Origin: G963677325 sp963677325
GTDB taxonomy: Bacteria > Bacteroidota > Bacteroidia > Bacteroidales > Prolixibacteraceae
Assembly (NCBI GenBank): GCA_963677325.2
Contig: CAXXGM010000007.1
Span: 310,001 to 374,000, forward strand
DNA: 64,000 nt
Direction: 5' to 3'
Made by a program: the position numbers and the translations under genes. Numbering within the stretch: the stretch's first letter is position 1; every line of letters starts with the position of its first letter. The notes below the pieces were generated by a model, which was not told the origin of the DNA, searched no databases, and was given only the letters and a program-made list of their open reading frames with translations. Shown here piece by piece: positions 11,332 through 21,463 of the stretch.

Positions 11332-12617
11332 TATTCCACCTGATCCACCGTAATGGATGCATTACCTGAAGCGTCAAGCTGTACCGTGAAATCCCGGGCT
11401 ACTGCATGAGGAACTGTATTATCCGATATAGTCAATGTGCCTGAAACAAATGTCATTGCATAATTTGCACTTAGGGCAAGTGATCCTTGGTTAATAGCAT
11501 ACGTGCCCAATCCTTCACCCGGATTCCGGACTAATTGCCCGTTAAAGGTGTCATCATTTACCAGTGATCCTGATGTGATGGAATAAGTAAGAGCAGGATC
11601 ATTTGCAGCCGCACATTCTTTGAATAAATCATCTGCTTTAATAGTTACAGATCTACTCGTGATGGCAAAGGCAGCGGTGTTGTAGGTTATCTCGTAGTTA
11701 CCAAGAGCAGCGGCAGGAGTAAGGACGGCACTTATGGTATATGGACTTGCGCCGACGGACTCACCCTGGGTGCGGCTGTAGGTAGCTGTAATGTTATCTG
11801 CAGCAAGGAACCCTGACAGGTTACCTGTCAGCGCCGGATCGGAAGACCCATAAACCTTTTGGGCGGCAGTTGGGGTAACCGATGCAGGTATTTTGCCTAT
11901 TGTAAGCTGGGCAGGGGTATTGGTAATGTTGTAATTTGCCAGAACCCCAGATGGGCTTAGTACGGCAGAGATAGCATAAGGACCACCGGCAACGGTTTCA
12001 CCGGGAGCCCTGCTGTAAGCAGCGGTGACATTGTCACCAGCCAGGAACCCTGATAATGTTCCGGTAAGATCGGGATCTGCTTGGCCGTAAGCTTTGTTTT
12101 TACTGTCAACCACAACGGAGGCATCCTTAGCTGTGATGGCAAAGGCAGCGGTGTTGTAGGTTATCTCGTAGTTACCAAGAGCAGCAGCAGGAGTAAGGAC
12201 GGCACTTATGGTATATGGACTTGCGCCGACGGACTCACCCTGGGTGCGGCTGTAGGTAGCTGTAATGTTATCTGCAGCAAGGAACCCTGACAGGTTACCT
12301 GTCAGCGCCGGATCGGAAGACCCATAAACCTTTTGGGCGGCAGTTGGGGTAACCGATGCAGGTATTTTGCCTATTGTAAGCTGGGCAGGGGTATTGGTAA
12401 TGTTGTAATTTGCCAGAACCCCAGATGGGCTTAGTACGGCAGAGATAGCATAAGGACCACCGGCAACGGTTTCACACGGGAGCCCTGCTGTAAGCAGCGG
12501 TGACATTGTCACCAGCCAGGAACCCTGATAATGTTCCGGTAAGATCGGGATCTGCTTGGCCGTAAGCTTTGTTTTTACTGTCAACCACAACGGAGGCATC
12601 CTTAGCTGTGATGGCAA
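11331..12617 (-). CDS. Adhesin fragment with MBG repeats
   Basis: This is an in-frame fragment of the giant protein, 428 residues as read; the ATG at 12617 is internal and not a real start. It contains MBG double repeats followed by a diverged MBG-type module (KADDLFKECAAANDPALTYS) and the start of an HYR-like domain at ITVDQVE. The stop at 11331 is produced by a one-base shift: in the next frame the sequence continues as NNGSSDACGIVKKEI, a normal HYR-type continuation. A second shift nearby (an extra C before the CTGACAGTTACC motif, near 11240) restores TVTDMGGN. It should be read with its neighbours as one polypeptide. Confidence 0.6.
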   Translation of the reverse strand: MPSQLRMPPLWLTVKTKLTAKQIPILPEHYQGSWLVTMSPLLTAGLPCETVAGGPYAISAVLSPSGVLANYNITNTPAQLTIGKIPASVTPTAAQKVYGSSDPALTGNLSGFLAADNITATYSRTQGESVGASPYTISAVLTPAAALGNYEITYNTAAFAITAKDASVVVDSKNKAYGQADPDLTGTLSGFLAGDNVTAAYSRAPGETVAGGPYAISAVLSPSGVLANYNITNTPAQLTIGKIPASVTPTAAQKVYGSSDPALTGNLSGFLAADNITATYSRTQGESVGASPYTISAVLTPAAALGNYEITYNTAAFAITSRSVTIKADDLFKECAAANDPALTYSITSGSLVNDDTFNGQLVRNPGEGLGTYAINQGSLALSANYAMTFVSGTLTISDNTVPHAVARDFTVQLDASGNASITVDQVE

Positions 12618-14140
12618 AGGCAGCGGTGTTGTAGGTTATCTCGTAAGTTACCAAGAGCAGCAGCAGGAGTAAGGACGGCACTTATGGTATATGGACTTGC
12701 GCCGACGGACTCACCCTGGGTGCGGCTGTAGGTAGCTGTAATGTTATCTGCAGCAAGGAACCCTGACAGGTTACCTGTCAGCGCCGGATCGGAAGACCCA
12801 TAAACCTTTTGGGCGGCAGTTGGGGTAACCGATGCAGGTATTTTGCCTATTGTAAGCTGGGCAGGGGTATTGGTAATGTTGTAATTTGCCAGAACCCAGA
12901 TGGGCTTAGTACGGCAGAGATAGCATAAGGACCACCGGCAACGGTTTCACCGGGAGCCCTGCTGTAAGCAGCGGTGACATTGTCACCAGCCAGGAACCCT
13001 GATAATGTTCCGGTAAGATCGGGATCTGCTTGGCCGTAAGCTTTGTTTTTACTGTCAACCACAACGAGGCATCCTTAGCTGTGATGGCAAAGGCAGCGGT
13101 GTTGTAGGTTATCTCGTAGTTACAAGAGCAGCAGCAGGAGTAAGGACGGCACTTATGGTATATGGACTTGCGCCGACGGACTCACCCTGGTGCGGCTGTA
13201 GGTAGCTGTAATGTTATCTGCAGCAAGGAACCCTGACAGGTTACCTGTCAGCGCCGGATCGGAAGACCCATAAACCTTTTGGGCGGCAGTTGGGGTAACC
13301 GATGCAGGTATTTTGCCTATTGTAAGCTGGGCAGGGGTATTGGTAATGTTGTAATTTGCCAGAACCCCAGATGGGCTTAGTACGGCAGAGATAGCATAAG
13401 GACCACCGGCAACGGTTTCACCGGGAGCCCTGCTGTAAGCAGCGGTGACATTGTCAAGCTTTGTTTTTACTGTCAACCACAACGGAGGCATCCTTAGCTG
13501 TGATGGCAAAGGCAGCGGTGTTGTAGGTTATCTCGTAGTTACCAAGAGCAGCAGCAGGAGTAAGGACGGCACTTATGGTATATGGACTTGCGCCGACGGA
13601 CTCACCCTGGGTGCGGCTGTAGGTAGCTGTAATGTTATCTGCAGCAAGGAACCCTGACAGGTTACCTGTCAGCGCCGGATCGGAAGACCCATAAACCTTT
13701 TGGGCGGCAGTTGGGGTAACCGATGCAGGTATTTTGCCTATTGTAAGCTGGGCAGGGGTATTGGTAATCGTTGTAATTTGCCAGAACCCCAGATGGGCTT
13801 AGTAACGGCAGAGATAGCATAAGGACCACCGGCAACGGTTTCACCGGGAAGCCTGCTGTAAGAAGCGGTGACCATTGTCACCAGCCAGGAACCCTGATAA
13901 TGTTCCGGTAAGATCGGGATCTGCTTGGCCGTAAGCTTTGTTTTTACTGTCAACCACAACGGAGGCATCCTTAGCTGTGATGGCAAGGCAGCGGTGTTGT
14001 AGGTTATCTCGTAGTTACCAAGAGCAGCGGCAGGAGTAAGGACGGCACTATATGGTATATGGACTTGCGCCGACGGACTCACCCTGGGTGCGGCTGTAGG
14101 TAGCTGTAATACCGTCAGCGGCCAGGAATCCTGTGAGCGT
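11661..14140 (-). repeat. 474-base tandem repeats encoding paired MBG domains (5 full units plus a partial)
   Basis: Unit boundaries at 11661, 12135, 12610, 13083, 13502 and 13979 give spacings of 474, 475, 473, 419 and 477 bases. An intact unit encodes 158 residues made of two related halves of about 79 residues, one containing KAYGQADPDLTGTLSGFLAG and the other KVYGSSDPALTGNLSGFLAA. These match the YGX type of MBG domain known from Bacteroidota surface proteins. The fourth unit lacks 53 bases near 13456, and several units carry one-base indels, so only the unit nearest 11.7-12.5 kb reads cleanly. Nucleotide identity between units is nearly complete apart from the indels. Confidence 0.85.
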
Positions 14141-16420
14141 ACCTGTAAGTGTGGGATCTTCTTCACCATAAATCTTGCCTGCAATAATCGGTGTTACGGA
14201 AGCTGCTTTCCGAGCCACAATTAAAGTCCTGTGTCTTTATAGGTGCTGGGTTGTAATTGATATTCCCCTCTTGGATTGCTGTGATGGTTGTTGGACCCGT
14301 TTTTAAAATGGTAGCCCAATAGTGACCGGTCATCCCATCCTGGGCAATTGAAATCACTTCTGTATTGCTGCTTATAAAGGATACCGGAAATCCACTGGTT
14401 GATGAAGCCAAAAGCGTCAGATCAACTGGAGCATCCCCATATGTCTTTGGACTAATCGTATTAAAAGTGATGATCTGATCGGCCTGTAAAACTGTTATAT
14501 GCTTGGAGCAAGTGCTTTCGCATCCAAGGGCGTTCGTTACCTTAAGTGTAAGATCGTATTCACCAACCTTATTGGCATCCACGGTTACTGTTTGTCCGGT
14601 ATTGCTACCCATTATTTTGTACCAGTCGGGTTACTGGAAGTCCAGGTATATGAACTCATACTGGCAGGAGCGGTGTATATTCTTTCAGATTTGTACAGAA
14701 CATCCTCCTGCGGATTGTTTTCGCCTTCGGGATTGATGATTGAACACTGAGGCAGTGGTTTAATTGTTACCTCTATAGGCCTGAATTTCAAACACCCGAT
14801 TATCCGTGTTTGGAGCTTTAATGTAGTAAGTGCCTGTTTGAGAGACTGCTCCCGGATTACCAAGTGGTATGGTAGCATCCGTATTCTGCCAGTATGATAA
14901 AGCGATACCCTCTGGTGTAGTCACTGCCGAATGCGTAATATCAACCGTTCCTCCACAAACGGCAGCAGGATTGGTGATCGATAGTATCGGGCTGACATTG
15001 ACCGTGACAATTGCTGAGCCTGTTTTAACTGCAGAACAGCCGCTCTGATCGTTCAATGAAACAATTGTGTAAGTGGTAGTATTCGATGGGCTCACCTGAA
15101 TTGTGTAAGTTTGGTTAACTGTATTGGTACCTTCAGTTCGCCGCTTAATGTTCCTCCATTATTGGAAAGAACGAGATTCCATGTACCGTAAGCCGATACG
15201 ACTACTTCAATACCCACGCTCCCTGTTGACCCATGACGGCATATAGATGCACTTTCGGTTTTAATTTCTGCAGTCGGCCGTTTAATAACTGTCAGTAGAA
15301 CATTCTTGTTGATGAAGGTCTTTCACAGTTAGGTGTTGCTATCTTGTTAATGATCAGGTTCTTGCCATCATATCCTGATTCAAGAGGTACTGTTGCGAGC
15401 TGGCTGCTCCTGAGCCATTTGCAACTACATTTGCAACCGTTTGAATTTCGCCATCATTGATGGTGTAGCTTACCGTGGATGTACTGCCTGGCAGCAGTCC
15501 TGTCAGTTGACTGTTGCGTTCGAGCCTTCGCATACTTCCGGTACTAAAAGAGTTGCACCTCCTAAAGTAGGAGTTGCATTTACCGTTACCTCTGCCACAG
15601 TCGAAGGATCAGGATCGCAGATTCCGTTCACTAATGCACGGTAATAGGTTGTTGCCAGAAGGGATGGTGTTGTATAAGTTGTTGAGTTAGCCCCGGTTAT
15701 ATTGGCCCATCCGGTGCTTCCGTTCGGCGACTGCTGCCATTGGATAGCTGTGCCGTATAGCCTGTTAGAGTAATGATTGTGCTGTTTTCTGAACATAATA
15801 CCGGTGCTGTAGCCGTAGCTGTCCCTCCTACGGATGCCGATTGACTGTCACTGCTGTTGTTGTCGTATTGCTGCAGCCAGTAGCAGTTTCAGTAAAGGTA
15901 AAGGTTGCGCTGCCAGCCGCTACACCTGTAACCGTACCATCATTAGTAACAGTGGCCGCCGATTCATTGTTGCTTACCCAAGTTCCTCCGGTAGCCGGTG
16001 ATAATGCTGTAGTCTTATTGACACATATGGTCGTGTTACCGCTTATGCTGACAACCGGCATTGAGCTAACTGTCAAAGGTTTTGTAACGCTTTTTGAGCA
16101 GTTGTTGGTATTGGTAACTGTATAAACAACGGTTACAGTACCAGCCGTTAAACCTGTGACCACTCCTTCCCCGGTGATGCTTGCACTACCGTCGCTATTT
16201 GTTACTGACCATACACCGCCAGGCATTGCATTTGTAAAAGTGGGTGTGGTTGAACCGGCACATACAGAAGCTGCTCCTCCTTGTATTGCTGCTGACGGCG
16301 GTAACGAATTGACCGTAATCGTAGTTTGTGCAGAGTTCATACAGCCGTTGTTATCTGTATAAGTGTAGGTCAAAGTTTGGGTGCCGACTGAAGGATCGAA
16401 CACATAAGGTCCGGTACCGC
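14141..16420 (-). pseudogene. Frameshifted Ig-like region of the giant adhesin
   Basis: Translation in alternating minus frames gives continuous Ig-like modules of the same kind as upstream (TLTYTYTDNNGC, VVYTVTNTNNC, VTVNA..TLGG, WQQSPNGSTGW, then an ITFNTISPKTYGDAP-type module leading into the MBG repeats). The frame changes at about 16503, 15838, 15751, several points between 15500 and 15095, near 14800, 14612 and 14180. The changes fit single-base losses or gains, and this stretch is not tandemly repeated, so repeat collapse alone does not explain them. No separate gene is supported here; it is the interior of the gene that starts at 19336. Confidence 0.65.
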
Positions 16421-19336
16421 TTACCCCTGTTCCGGTCCATACACCGCCTGCCGGAGTACCGCCGAGGATGATGTCGTTGGCATCTGCACAAACCGGCCCG
16501 TAGAACCTGCTGTAACTGTTGGTTGCGTATTGACTGTGATCGTAGTCTGGTCAGCGCTCATACACCCGTTGACATCCGTATAGGAGTAGGTCAGGTTTTG
16601 AGTACCCACGGACGGATCGAAAAAATAGCTTCCGCTGCCGCTTACGCCCGTTCCTGTCCATACGCCTCCTGCCGGTGAACCCACCAGGGTGATATCAGCA
16701 GCGTCTGAACAAACCGGCCCGTAACTCCCCGCACTTACCGTTGGCGGTGCATTTACCGTCACATTCTGTGTCGAAGTATTTGTGCAGATATTTGCATCGG
16801 TATAGCTGTATACAATGGCTCCGCCTGTTCCTGCATTGGCAGGGGTAAAGGTAGCTGTTCCGTTTCCGTGATCTGTTATGCCGGGACCGCTGAATGTGCC
16901 AGATGGCGCGTAATAACCTGTTATTGTTACTGGTGCTGAACTCGCGCAATAAGTTGCATTTAATGTGCTGAAACTTACTGTCGGCAGAGGATTGACCGTA
17001 ATGGTGAATTGGCAGTCGTCATTGGTACCATCTGTGTAGGAATAGGTAAGGGTGTGAATGCCCACACCGGCTTCGGATGGATAAAAGGTGTTGGCGCTTA
17101 CGCCTGTTCCGGTGTAGGTTCCTCCGGATGGACTTGCCCCGATCAATGGGAAAGAAGCCGCATTGATGCAAACAGTCGCATTTGCCGGGCAGGCAGCTAC
17201 GGCATTAACCGTAATGACCGCGCTGCCGGTCGTGTTACTTGTACAATGAACGCCCGGAGTCATAAAGTTGGCATCCGTTACGATAATTTTGGTGTTGTCA
17301 TAGATTGTAGTCGAAGTTGGGGAAACTGTGTACGAAAAAGGACCTGTGCCTGCTTGAGCAGTTCCATTGATGCTATAGGGAAGTGTCCCCCCTGTGATCG
17401 CAACCGTGATAACAGCTGATTCACCAAGATTGATTGTCTCGCCTCCGGTGATAACCGCCTTCAGCTCTTCAGGCTGCGTCAGTGTAACCACCTGGCATCC
17501 CGTATTCACCGTTACTGTAGCGCTGCCCAAATCTTCTGCTAAGGCTGTGCAGTTTGCATCGCTAAGCGATGTTACCGTATAAGTTGTTGTAGAAGCCGGA
17601 TTTACTGTTTTGGTGATTACCGCGTTTCCCGTGCCTGTCATTGTTCCGATTCCATTGTCGATATTCATGGTCCAGGCTCCAGTTGCCGTCACATTAATGC
17701 TCAGGGTTGCGCTTTGCCCCGTACAAACGGTTGTTGTCCCATTTATATTAGATGTCGGCCTTGAATTGACCGCCATGGTGATCGTGTTTGAGGTAGCCGG
17801 ATTTGGCGAGGCACAAAGTGTAGAAGTCATTTCACATGACACCTGGTCGCCATTGGCTAAAGTTGTGGTAGTATAGGTTGTTCCACCCGTTCCTACATTC
17901 TCTCCGTTTAGTTTCCACTGGTAGGTTGGTGTGCCTCCATTGGTTGGAGTTGTCGTAAAAGTAACACTTGTGCCTGCGCATATCGGGCTAACAGTAGGTG
18001 TAGCAATGCTTACAGAGGGAGTAACCGGTGCATTTATATCTATATTCACCGTGTTATTGGCATTAATTCCTCCGGCGTAAGTTCCATCTGTAATCTGTGT
18101 AATTGTAACCGTGGTAGTGCCGGAATTAGTTAACGAGGCTGCCGGAACAGTAAATGTGCGCGAACCTGCGCCTGTACCCGACATGTTTACGGATACGTCA
18201 GTAGCAGTATTTGTTCCGCTTAAAGAATATGTAACTGTATAACTGACACTTGAAAGAAGGCTTGCAGAATTAACCGTAACTGTTGAAGAGTTGCTCACGC
18301 AAACAGGTGTTGTTGCTGAAACGCTTGTTAGTTGGTAATAATAAACAATTACCTGGCCGCGAAAACCAGCTCCTCCGGCATAATTGGCATTGTTTCTGTT
18401 CATCCGAGCTCCGGCTCCACCACCACTTAATGTCGTTGCAGAAGCACCGTTAGCATTGGATGACGAACCATCGGCACCATCGCCTCCGGTTGTGCCAATC
18501 CCACCAGTTCCACCAGTTCCACCAATGTCTGATGTGGAAGTTTGACCATCTCCGGTATTTCCAGCGCCGCCGCCACCGCCACCTCCATAATTAGAAGTTG
18601 TACTTCCAGTAGCTCCTCCACCTCCATTCCTGGTTCCGGTCGTTGCAGATGCCCCACTTCCAGTTGCATCAGAACTATTACCAGGTTGACCGGCTGCGCC
18701 TCCAGAGGCAACCACCAAAGTAGTTCCAAATGTTGAGTTTGTTCCTAAATTGCCAGCAGCCGCAGGAACTCCTGTACCACCGGTTCCAACGACAATTGGA
18801 TAACTTGAATTTGGTGTGTTCACTATACCCCTTTGCATGGCCCCACCTGCGCCTCCACCACCAACTCTTTCTGTACTAGAACTTGCGGAACATCCGCCTC
18901 CGGCTCCGCCGCCGCCCCAGGCTTCTACAGTAACACTTGTTACGCCTGCAGGTTTAGTAAAAGTGCTATTTGCGGTGAATGGAGTTGATGACTGTCCAAA
19001 ACCCTGCTGGATAAATCCCAGCATTATTGTCAATAGCAATGTAAAATGCCACAGCCTTCGTTTTGCCCTGCTGATCACAAGGGGTATTAACTGTGGAGTA
19101 ACACTTTTTGTCGCTCCGCTATAGGTTAGCTTTAACTCCGTGTTGACTCCGGTATTTGCAGAAGGCAAATTAGCAGTTTTCATATGCTTGTTTTTTTGTT
19201 GTTGCTGTGTTGGGATATAATTATTCGAAGTGATGGGAATCGTTGGTTGCGAGATCCCGTTATTAATCTCAAATGTTTGACTTGCTTGTGTTTTCATAGG
19301 ACTTGTTAATCTTAATTCAGTATCTGATTCCATCAC
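16421..19336 (-). CDS. N-terminal fragment of giant adhesin: signal segment, glycine-rich domain, Ig-like modules
   Basis: This 971-residue open frame carries the N terminus of the giant protein. A hydrophobic segment at about residues 95-114, ending near FGQ, looks like a signal peptide preceded by a long polar extension. An alternative ATG at 19183, behind an A-rich stretch, would shorten that extension. Residues 125-330 are a glycine-rich domain opening with PAGVTSVTVEAWGGGG. Ig-like modules of the T9SS-cargo type follow (repeated SGGTYTGTGVS-like and TLTYSYTD-like segments). The frame ends artificially near 16503, where a T is missing: the preceding module reads AGSYGPVC where this one reads AGSTGRFV. 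It starts 14 bases after the stop of the upstream gene, so co-transcription is likely. Confidence 0.75.
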   Translation of the reverse strand: MMESDTELRLTSPMKTQASQTFEINNGISQPTIPITSNNYIPTQQQQKNKHMKTANLPSANTGVNTELKLTYSGATKSVTPQLIPLVISRAKRRLWHFTLLLTIMLGFIQQGFGQSSTPFTANSTFTKPAGVTSVTVEAWGGGGAGGGCSASSSTERVGGGGAGGAMQRGIVNTPNSSYPIVVGTGGTGVPAAAGNLGTNSTFGTTLVVASGGAAGQPGNSSDATGSGASATTGTRNGGGGATGSTTSNYGGGGGGGAGNTGDGQTSTSDIGGTGGTGGIGTTGGDGADGSSSNANGASATTLSGGGAGARMNRNNANYAGGAGFRGQVIVYYYQLTSVSATTPVCVSNSSTVTVNSASLLSSVSYTVTYSLSGTNTATDVSVNMSGTGAGSRTFTVPAASLTNSGTTTVTITQITDGTYAGGINANNTVNIDINAPVTPSVSIATPTVSPICAGTSVTFTTTPTNGGTPTYQWKLNGENVGTGGTTYTTTTLANGDQVSCEMTSTLCASPNPATSNTITMAVNSRPTSNINGTTTVCTGQSATLSINVTATGAWTMNIDNGIGTMTGTGNAVITKTVNPASTTTYTVTSLSDANCTALAEDLGSATVTVNTGCQVVTLTQPEELKAVITGGETINLGESAVITVAITGGTLPYSINGTAQAGTGPFSYTVSPTSTTIYDNTKIIVTDANFMTPGVHCTSNTTGSAVITVNAVAACPANATVCINAASFPLIGASPSGGTYTGTGVSANTFYPSEAGVGIHTLTYSYTDGTNDDCQFTITVNPLPTVSFSTLNATYCASSAPVTITGYYAPSGTFSGPGITDHGNGTATFTPANAGTGGAIVYSYTDANICTNTSTQNVTVNAPPTVSAGSYGPVCSDAADITLVGSPAGGVWTGTGVSGSGSYFFDPSVGTQNLTYSYTDVNGCMSADQTTITVNTQPTVTAGSTGRFVQMPTTSSSAVLRQAVYGPEQG

Positions 19337-19350
19337 TCGGTTATTTTAGG

Positions 19351-21444
19351 TTATGGTATTTGTGTTGATTCGCACTGTGTATTGGTATCTTTTACCCTGA
19401 TTTTATATCCTCCAGGTCCAAGCCCGGTAATGATATTGTCCGGCTGATAATCATTGTTATTGCCGTTGTTTATTGAATAGCTGTACGACCCGCTTCCGTT
19501 TTCCCCTGTCACTATTATTTGTCCGTTATGGGCGTTGAAGCAGGTGATTTCTGTTTTCGTTGCAGATGCTGTGGGAAGAGTTCTTACGGTAAGCGCCGTT
19601 GAGTTTTCATCCGGCGCAGCGGCAAGCAAGGCGCCGCCCCCGTAGGAATAGGTAATAGGGTAGGGGGTTACAGAACCGGCAATTCCGGAAGTAGTAAAAC
19701 TGATTGAAAATCCGCCTGTAGTTCCCGATATGGTTGCACTCTGGGTAACTCCGTTTATTTTAACTCCTACCGTTTCACCGTTTGCAGGATACACAGGGCC
19801 AGGGGCGCTGACTGTTCCACTTAGCAATACGGATAAATCGCCCTGGCAAATTGCTTTATCGAATGTCAGGCCGGAAAAGGCCGGTGTTGGTTTAATATAG
19901 TTACTAACAGTGAGATATCCTGTTGTGGATGTGAAATAAGTATTGTCTTTATTGGTTGCAACGGAAGGGGTCGATCCCCATGTTCCGGCTATCCTGTTGA
20001 TCCCGCCCGAAGTAAGAGTGCCTACACTGATATTTAGTCCCGCGTTAATATTTGCCGAGACACCACTGGTTATTGATAAATTTCCTGAAACTGAAGTGCC
20101 TGCGGTAATTGATTTTGTTCCGCTGCCGCTGAAAATCAGGTTTCCATAAGTTTTTGGAGAAATTGTTTGAGCTCCGGCTAAATAATATTCTACAGTTCCA
20201 GTACTTCCTAACGTATTTGTATTGTAATTGGAAGGAAAATTATTAACACCTCCTATCTTTAAGAATGCGCCGTTGGAAAGGGTCAGTACTCCTCCTGCCG
20301 ACGATCGACTACATGTAAACGTGCTTAAATCAAAGGTGCCAGTGGAAACAGACAGGTTACCGTCAGGCGTGCGGTTTCCATCAAGCGTCAGTGTTTGGCC
20401 TGGATCTAAAGATACGATTATGTTATTCAGTCCTGATCCTATTAATTCCGGTCCGGTAGCTTTGCTATTCCCTGTATAATTGATATTATAGGAGCCTGTT
20501 CCTAAATTGCTTACAGTCATACTACCTTCGCTGCGATTAATAGTGGACGTTGCGGACATAGTAAGGTTGCCGGCAGCAACAAAAGTGCCGGCGGTGAGGT
20601 CCAGTAAGCCTTGATTTGCAATAGTTGTTCCTGATCTGGTAAGTGTTACAGTATTGCCAGGATTGTTAATTATCAAATCCCCGGTAAGGCTGGTAGGCAG
20701 TCCTGTTCCTGTATTCTGATCTGATGTGCCGTTATATACATAATTAGCACCTGCGCTATAGGTTCTTGTACCGGGGATCTGTATATTACCTGTGCTTCCG
20801 GTTGTGATGCCTGCCGAACTGCCAATTTGCAATGTCGCTCCTGAGTTCAGTGTAAAGTCGGCTGAATTCTGACCGGTTATCAGTCCAGCATTTGTTATGG
20901 TCAGATTGCCATTGTTTGTGAATGTGCGGTCATAGCCACTGCCATTATAGGAATTCATGAAAACTGTTCCATTAATTGTTCCGGCTGCGGTTGCGGCAAC
21001 GGTAAAATTGAGTCTTCCTGCGTTATTAATTCCAACGGTAAATGTCTTACCTGAAGCTACTGTAAATGTTCCGGTTATATTTAAAGTACAATAATTTGCA
21101 GAGCCTGCATCAAATTGAAGATTAACATTCCCTTCTATCGTAAGGCCGTTCAAAGAAATTGTCTCACCACTCGAAGAACTTCTGGTAATGGCTGCAGTTT
21201 GATCGGATGGAATAATAACATCATCAGTGGAAACAGGAACACCTGAAGGGCTCCAATTTCCAGCTGTTTTCCAGTCGCCGCCATTTACAGGCACCCATGT
21301 TTTAATTGCTGACCAACTGCTGTTGTGCAGAAACATTAGAACCAGCAGGATCAATAGGTGAACGATCCAGCCTCTCGTCTGCTTTATTACCGGCAGCGGT
21401 TGAATTTTCCTTGTTGTATGTTTTCCTTCAGTAGCTGATTTCAT
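19351..21444 (-). CDS. Secreted beta-solenoid-like protein ending in an SprB-type module
   Basis: This 697-residue protein has a hydrophobic segment at residues 26-40 and a likely cleavage after SSWSA. The N-terminal GGDWKTAGNWSPSGVPVS stretch followed by DDVIIP is typical of Bacteroidota exported proteins. Residues 80-500 are rich in short G/N/T-rich strands (NLTITNAGLITG, LDLTAGTFVAAGNLTMSA), consistent with a parallel beta-solenoid. An Ig-like part follows. The last 70 residues form an SprB-like module (ITCFNAHNGQIIVTGENGSG) ending at YKIRVKDTNTQCESTQIP. No CHU_C or other known sorting domain is present. It sits 19 bases after the upstream gene and 14 bases before the giant adhesin, so the genes probably form one transcript. 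The function is unknown; a role in a surface adhesive complex is inferred. Confidence 0.75.
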   Translation of the reverse strand: MKSATEGKHTTRKIQPLPVIKQTRGWIVHLLILLVLMFLHNSSWSAIKTWVPVNGGDWKTAGNWSPSGVPVSTDDVIIPSDQTAAITRSSSSGETISLNGLTIEGNVNLQFDAGSANYCTLNITGTFTVASGKTFTVGINNAGRLNFTVAATAAGTINGTVFMNSYNGSGYDRTFTNNGNLTITNAGLITGQNSADFTLNSGATLQIGSSAGITTGSTGNIQIPGTRTYSAGANYVYNGTSDQNTGTGLPTSLTGDLIINNPGNTVTLTRSGTTIANQGLLDLTAGTFVAAGNLTMSATSTINRSEGSMTVSNLGTGSYNINYTGNSKATGPELIGSGLNNIIVSLDPGQTLTLDGNRTPDGNLSVSTGTFDLSTFTCSRSSAGGVLTLSNGAFLKIGGVNNFPSNYNTNTLGSTGTVEYYLAGAQTISPKTYGNLIFSGSGTKSITAGTSVSGNLSITSGVSANINAGLNISVGTLTSGGINRIAGTWGSTPSVATNKDNTYFTSTTGYLTVSNYIKPTPAFSGLTFDKAICQGDLSVLLSGTVSAPGPVYPANGETVGVKINGVTQSATISGTTGGFSISFTTSGIAGSVTPYPITYSYGGGALLAAAPDENSTALTVRTLPTASATKTEITCFNAHNGQIIVTGENGSGSYSYSINNGNNNDYQPDNIITGLGPGGYKIRVKDTNTQCESTQIP

Positions 21445-21463
21445 AGATTTGATGTTATTTTAT

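Larger units (their letters stand above)
1..19336 (-). pseudogene. Giant mosaic secreted adhesin gene, reading frame broken in this assembly, 3' end beyond window
   Basis: One long minus-strand gene is inferred from continuous domain homology rather than from one open frame. Reading from 19336 leftwards: an N-terminal extension and hydrophobic signal segment, a glycine-rich domain, Ig-like modules, MBG repeats, single HYR modules, an 88-residue HYR array, further HYR modules, a 78-residue HYR array, and more HYR modules that stay open to base 1. The frame is interrupted by one-base indels (for example near 16503, 15838, 15751, 11330, 10196, 7380), a two-base insertion at 4125, a 53-base deletion near 13456, and an inverted block. 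Neighbouring repeat units show the expected frame at most breaks. If repaired it would exceed 6,000 residues. A T9SS sorting domain, if present, lies left of the window. Real decay is possible, but the error pattern favours sequencing or assembly faults. Confidence 0.7.
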
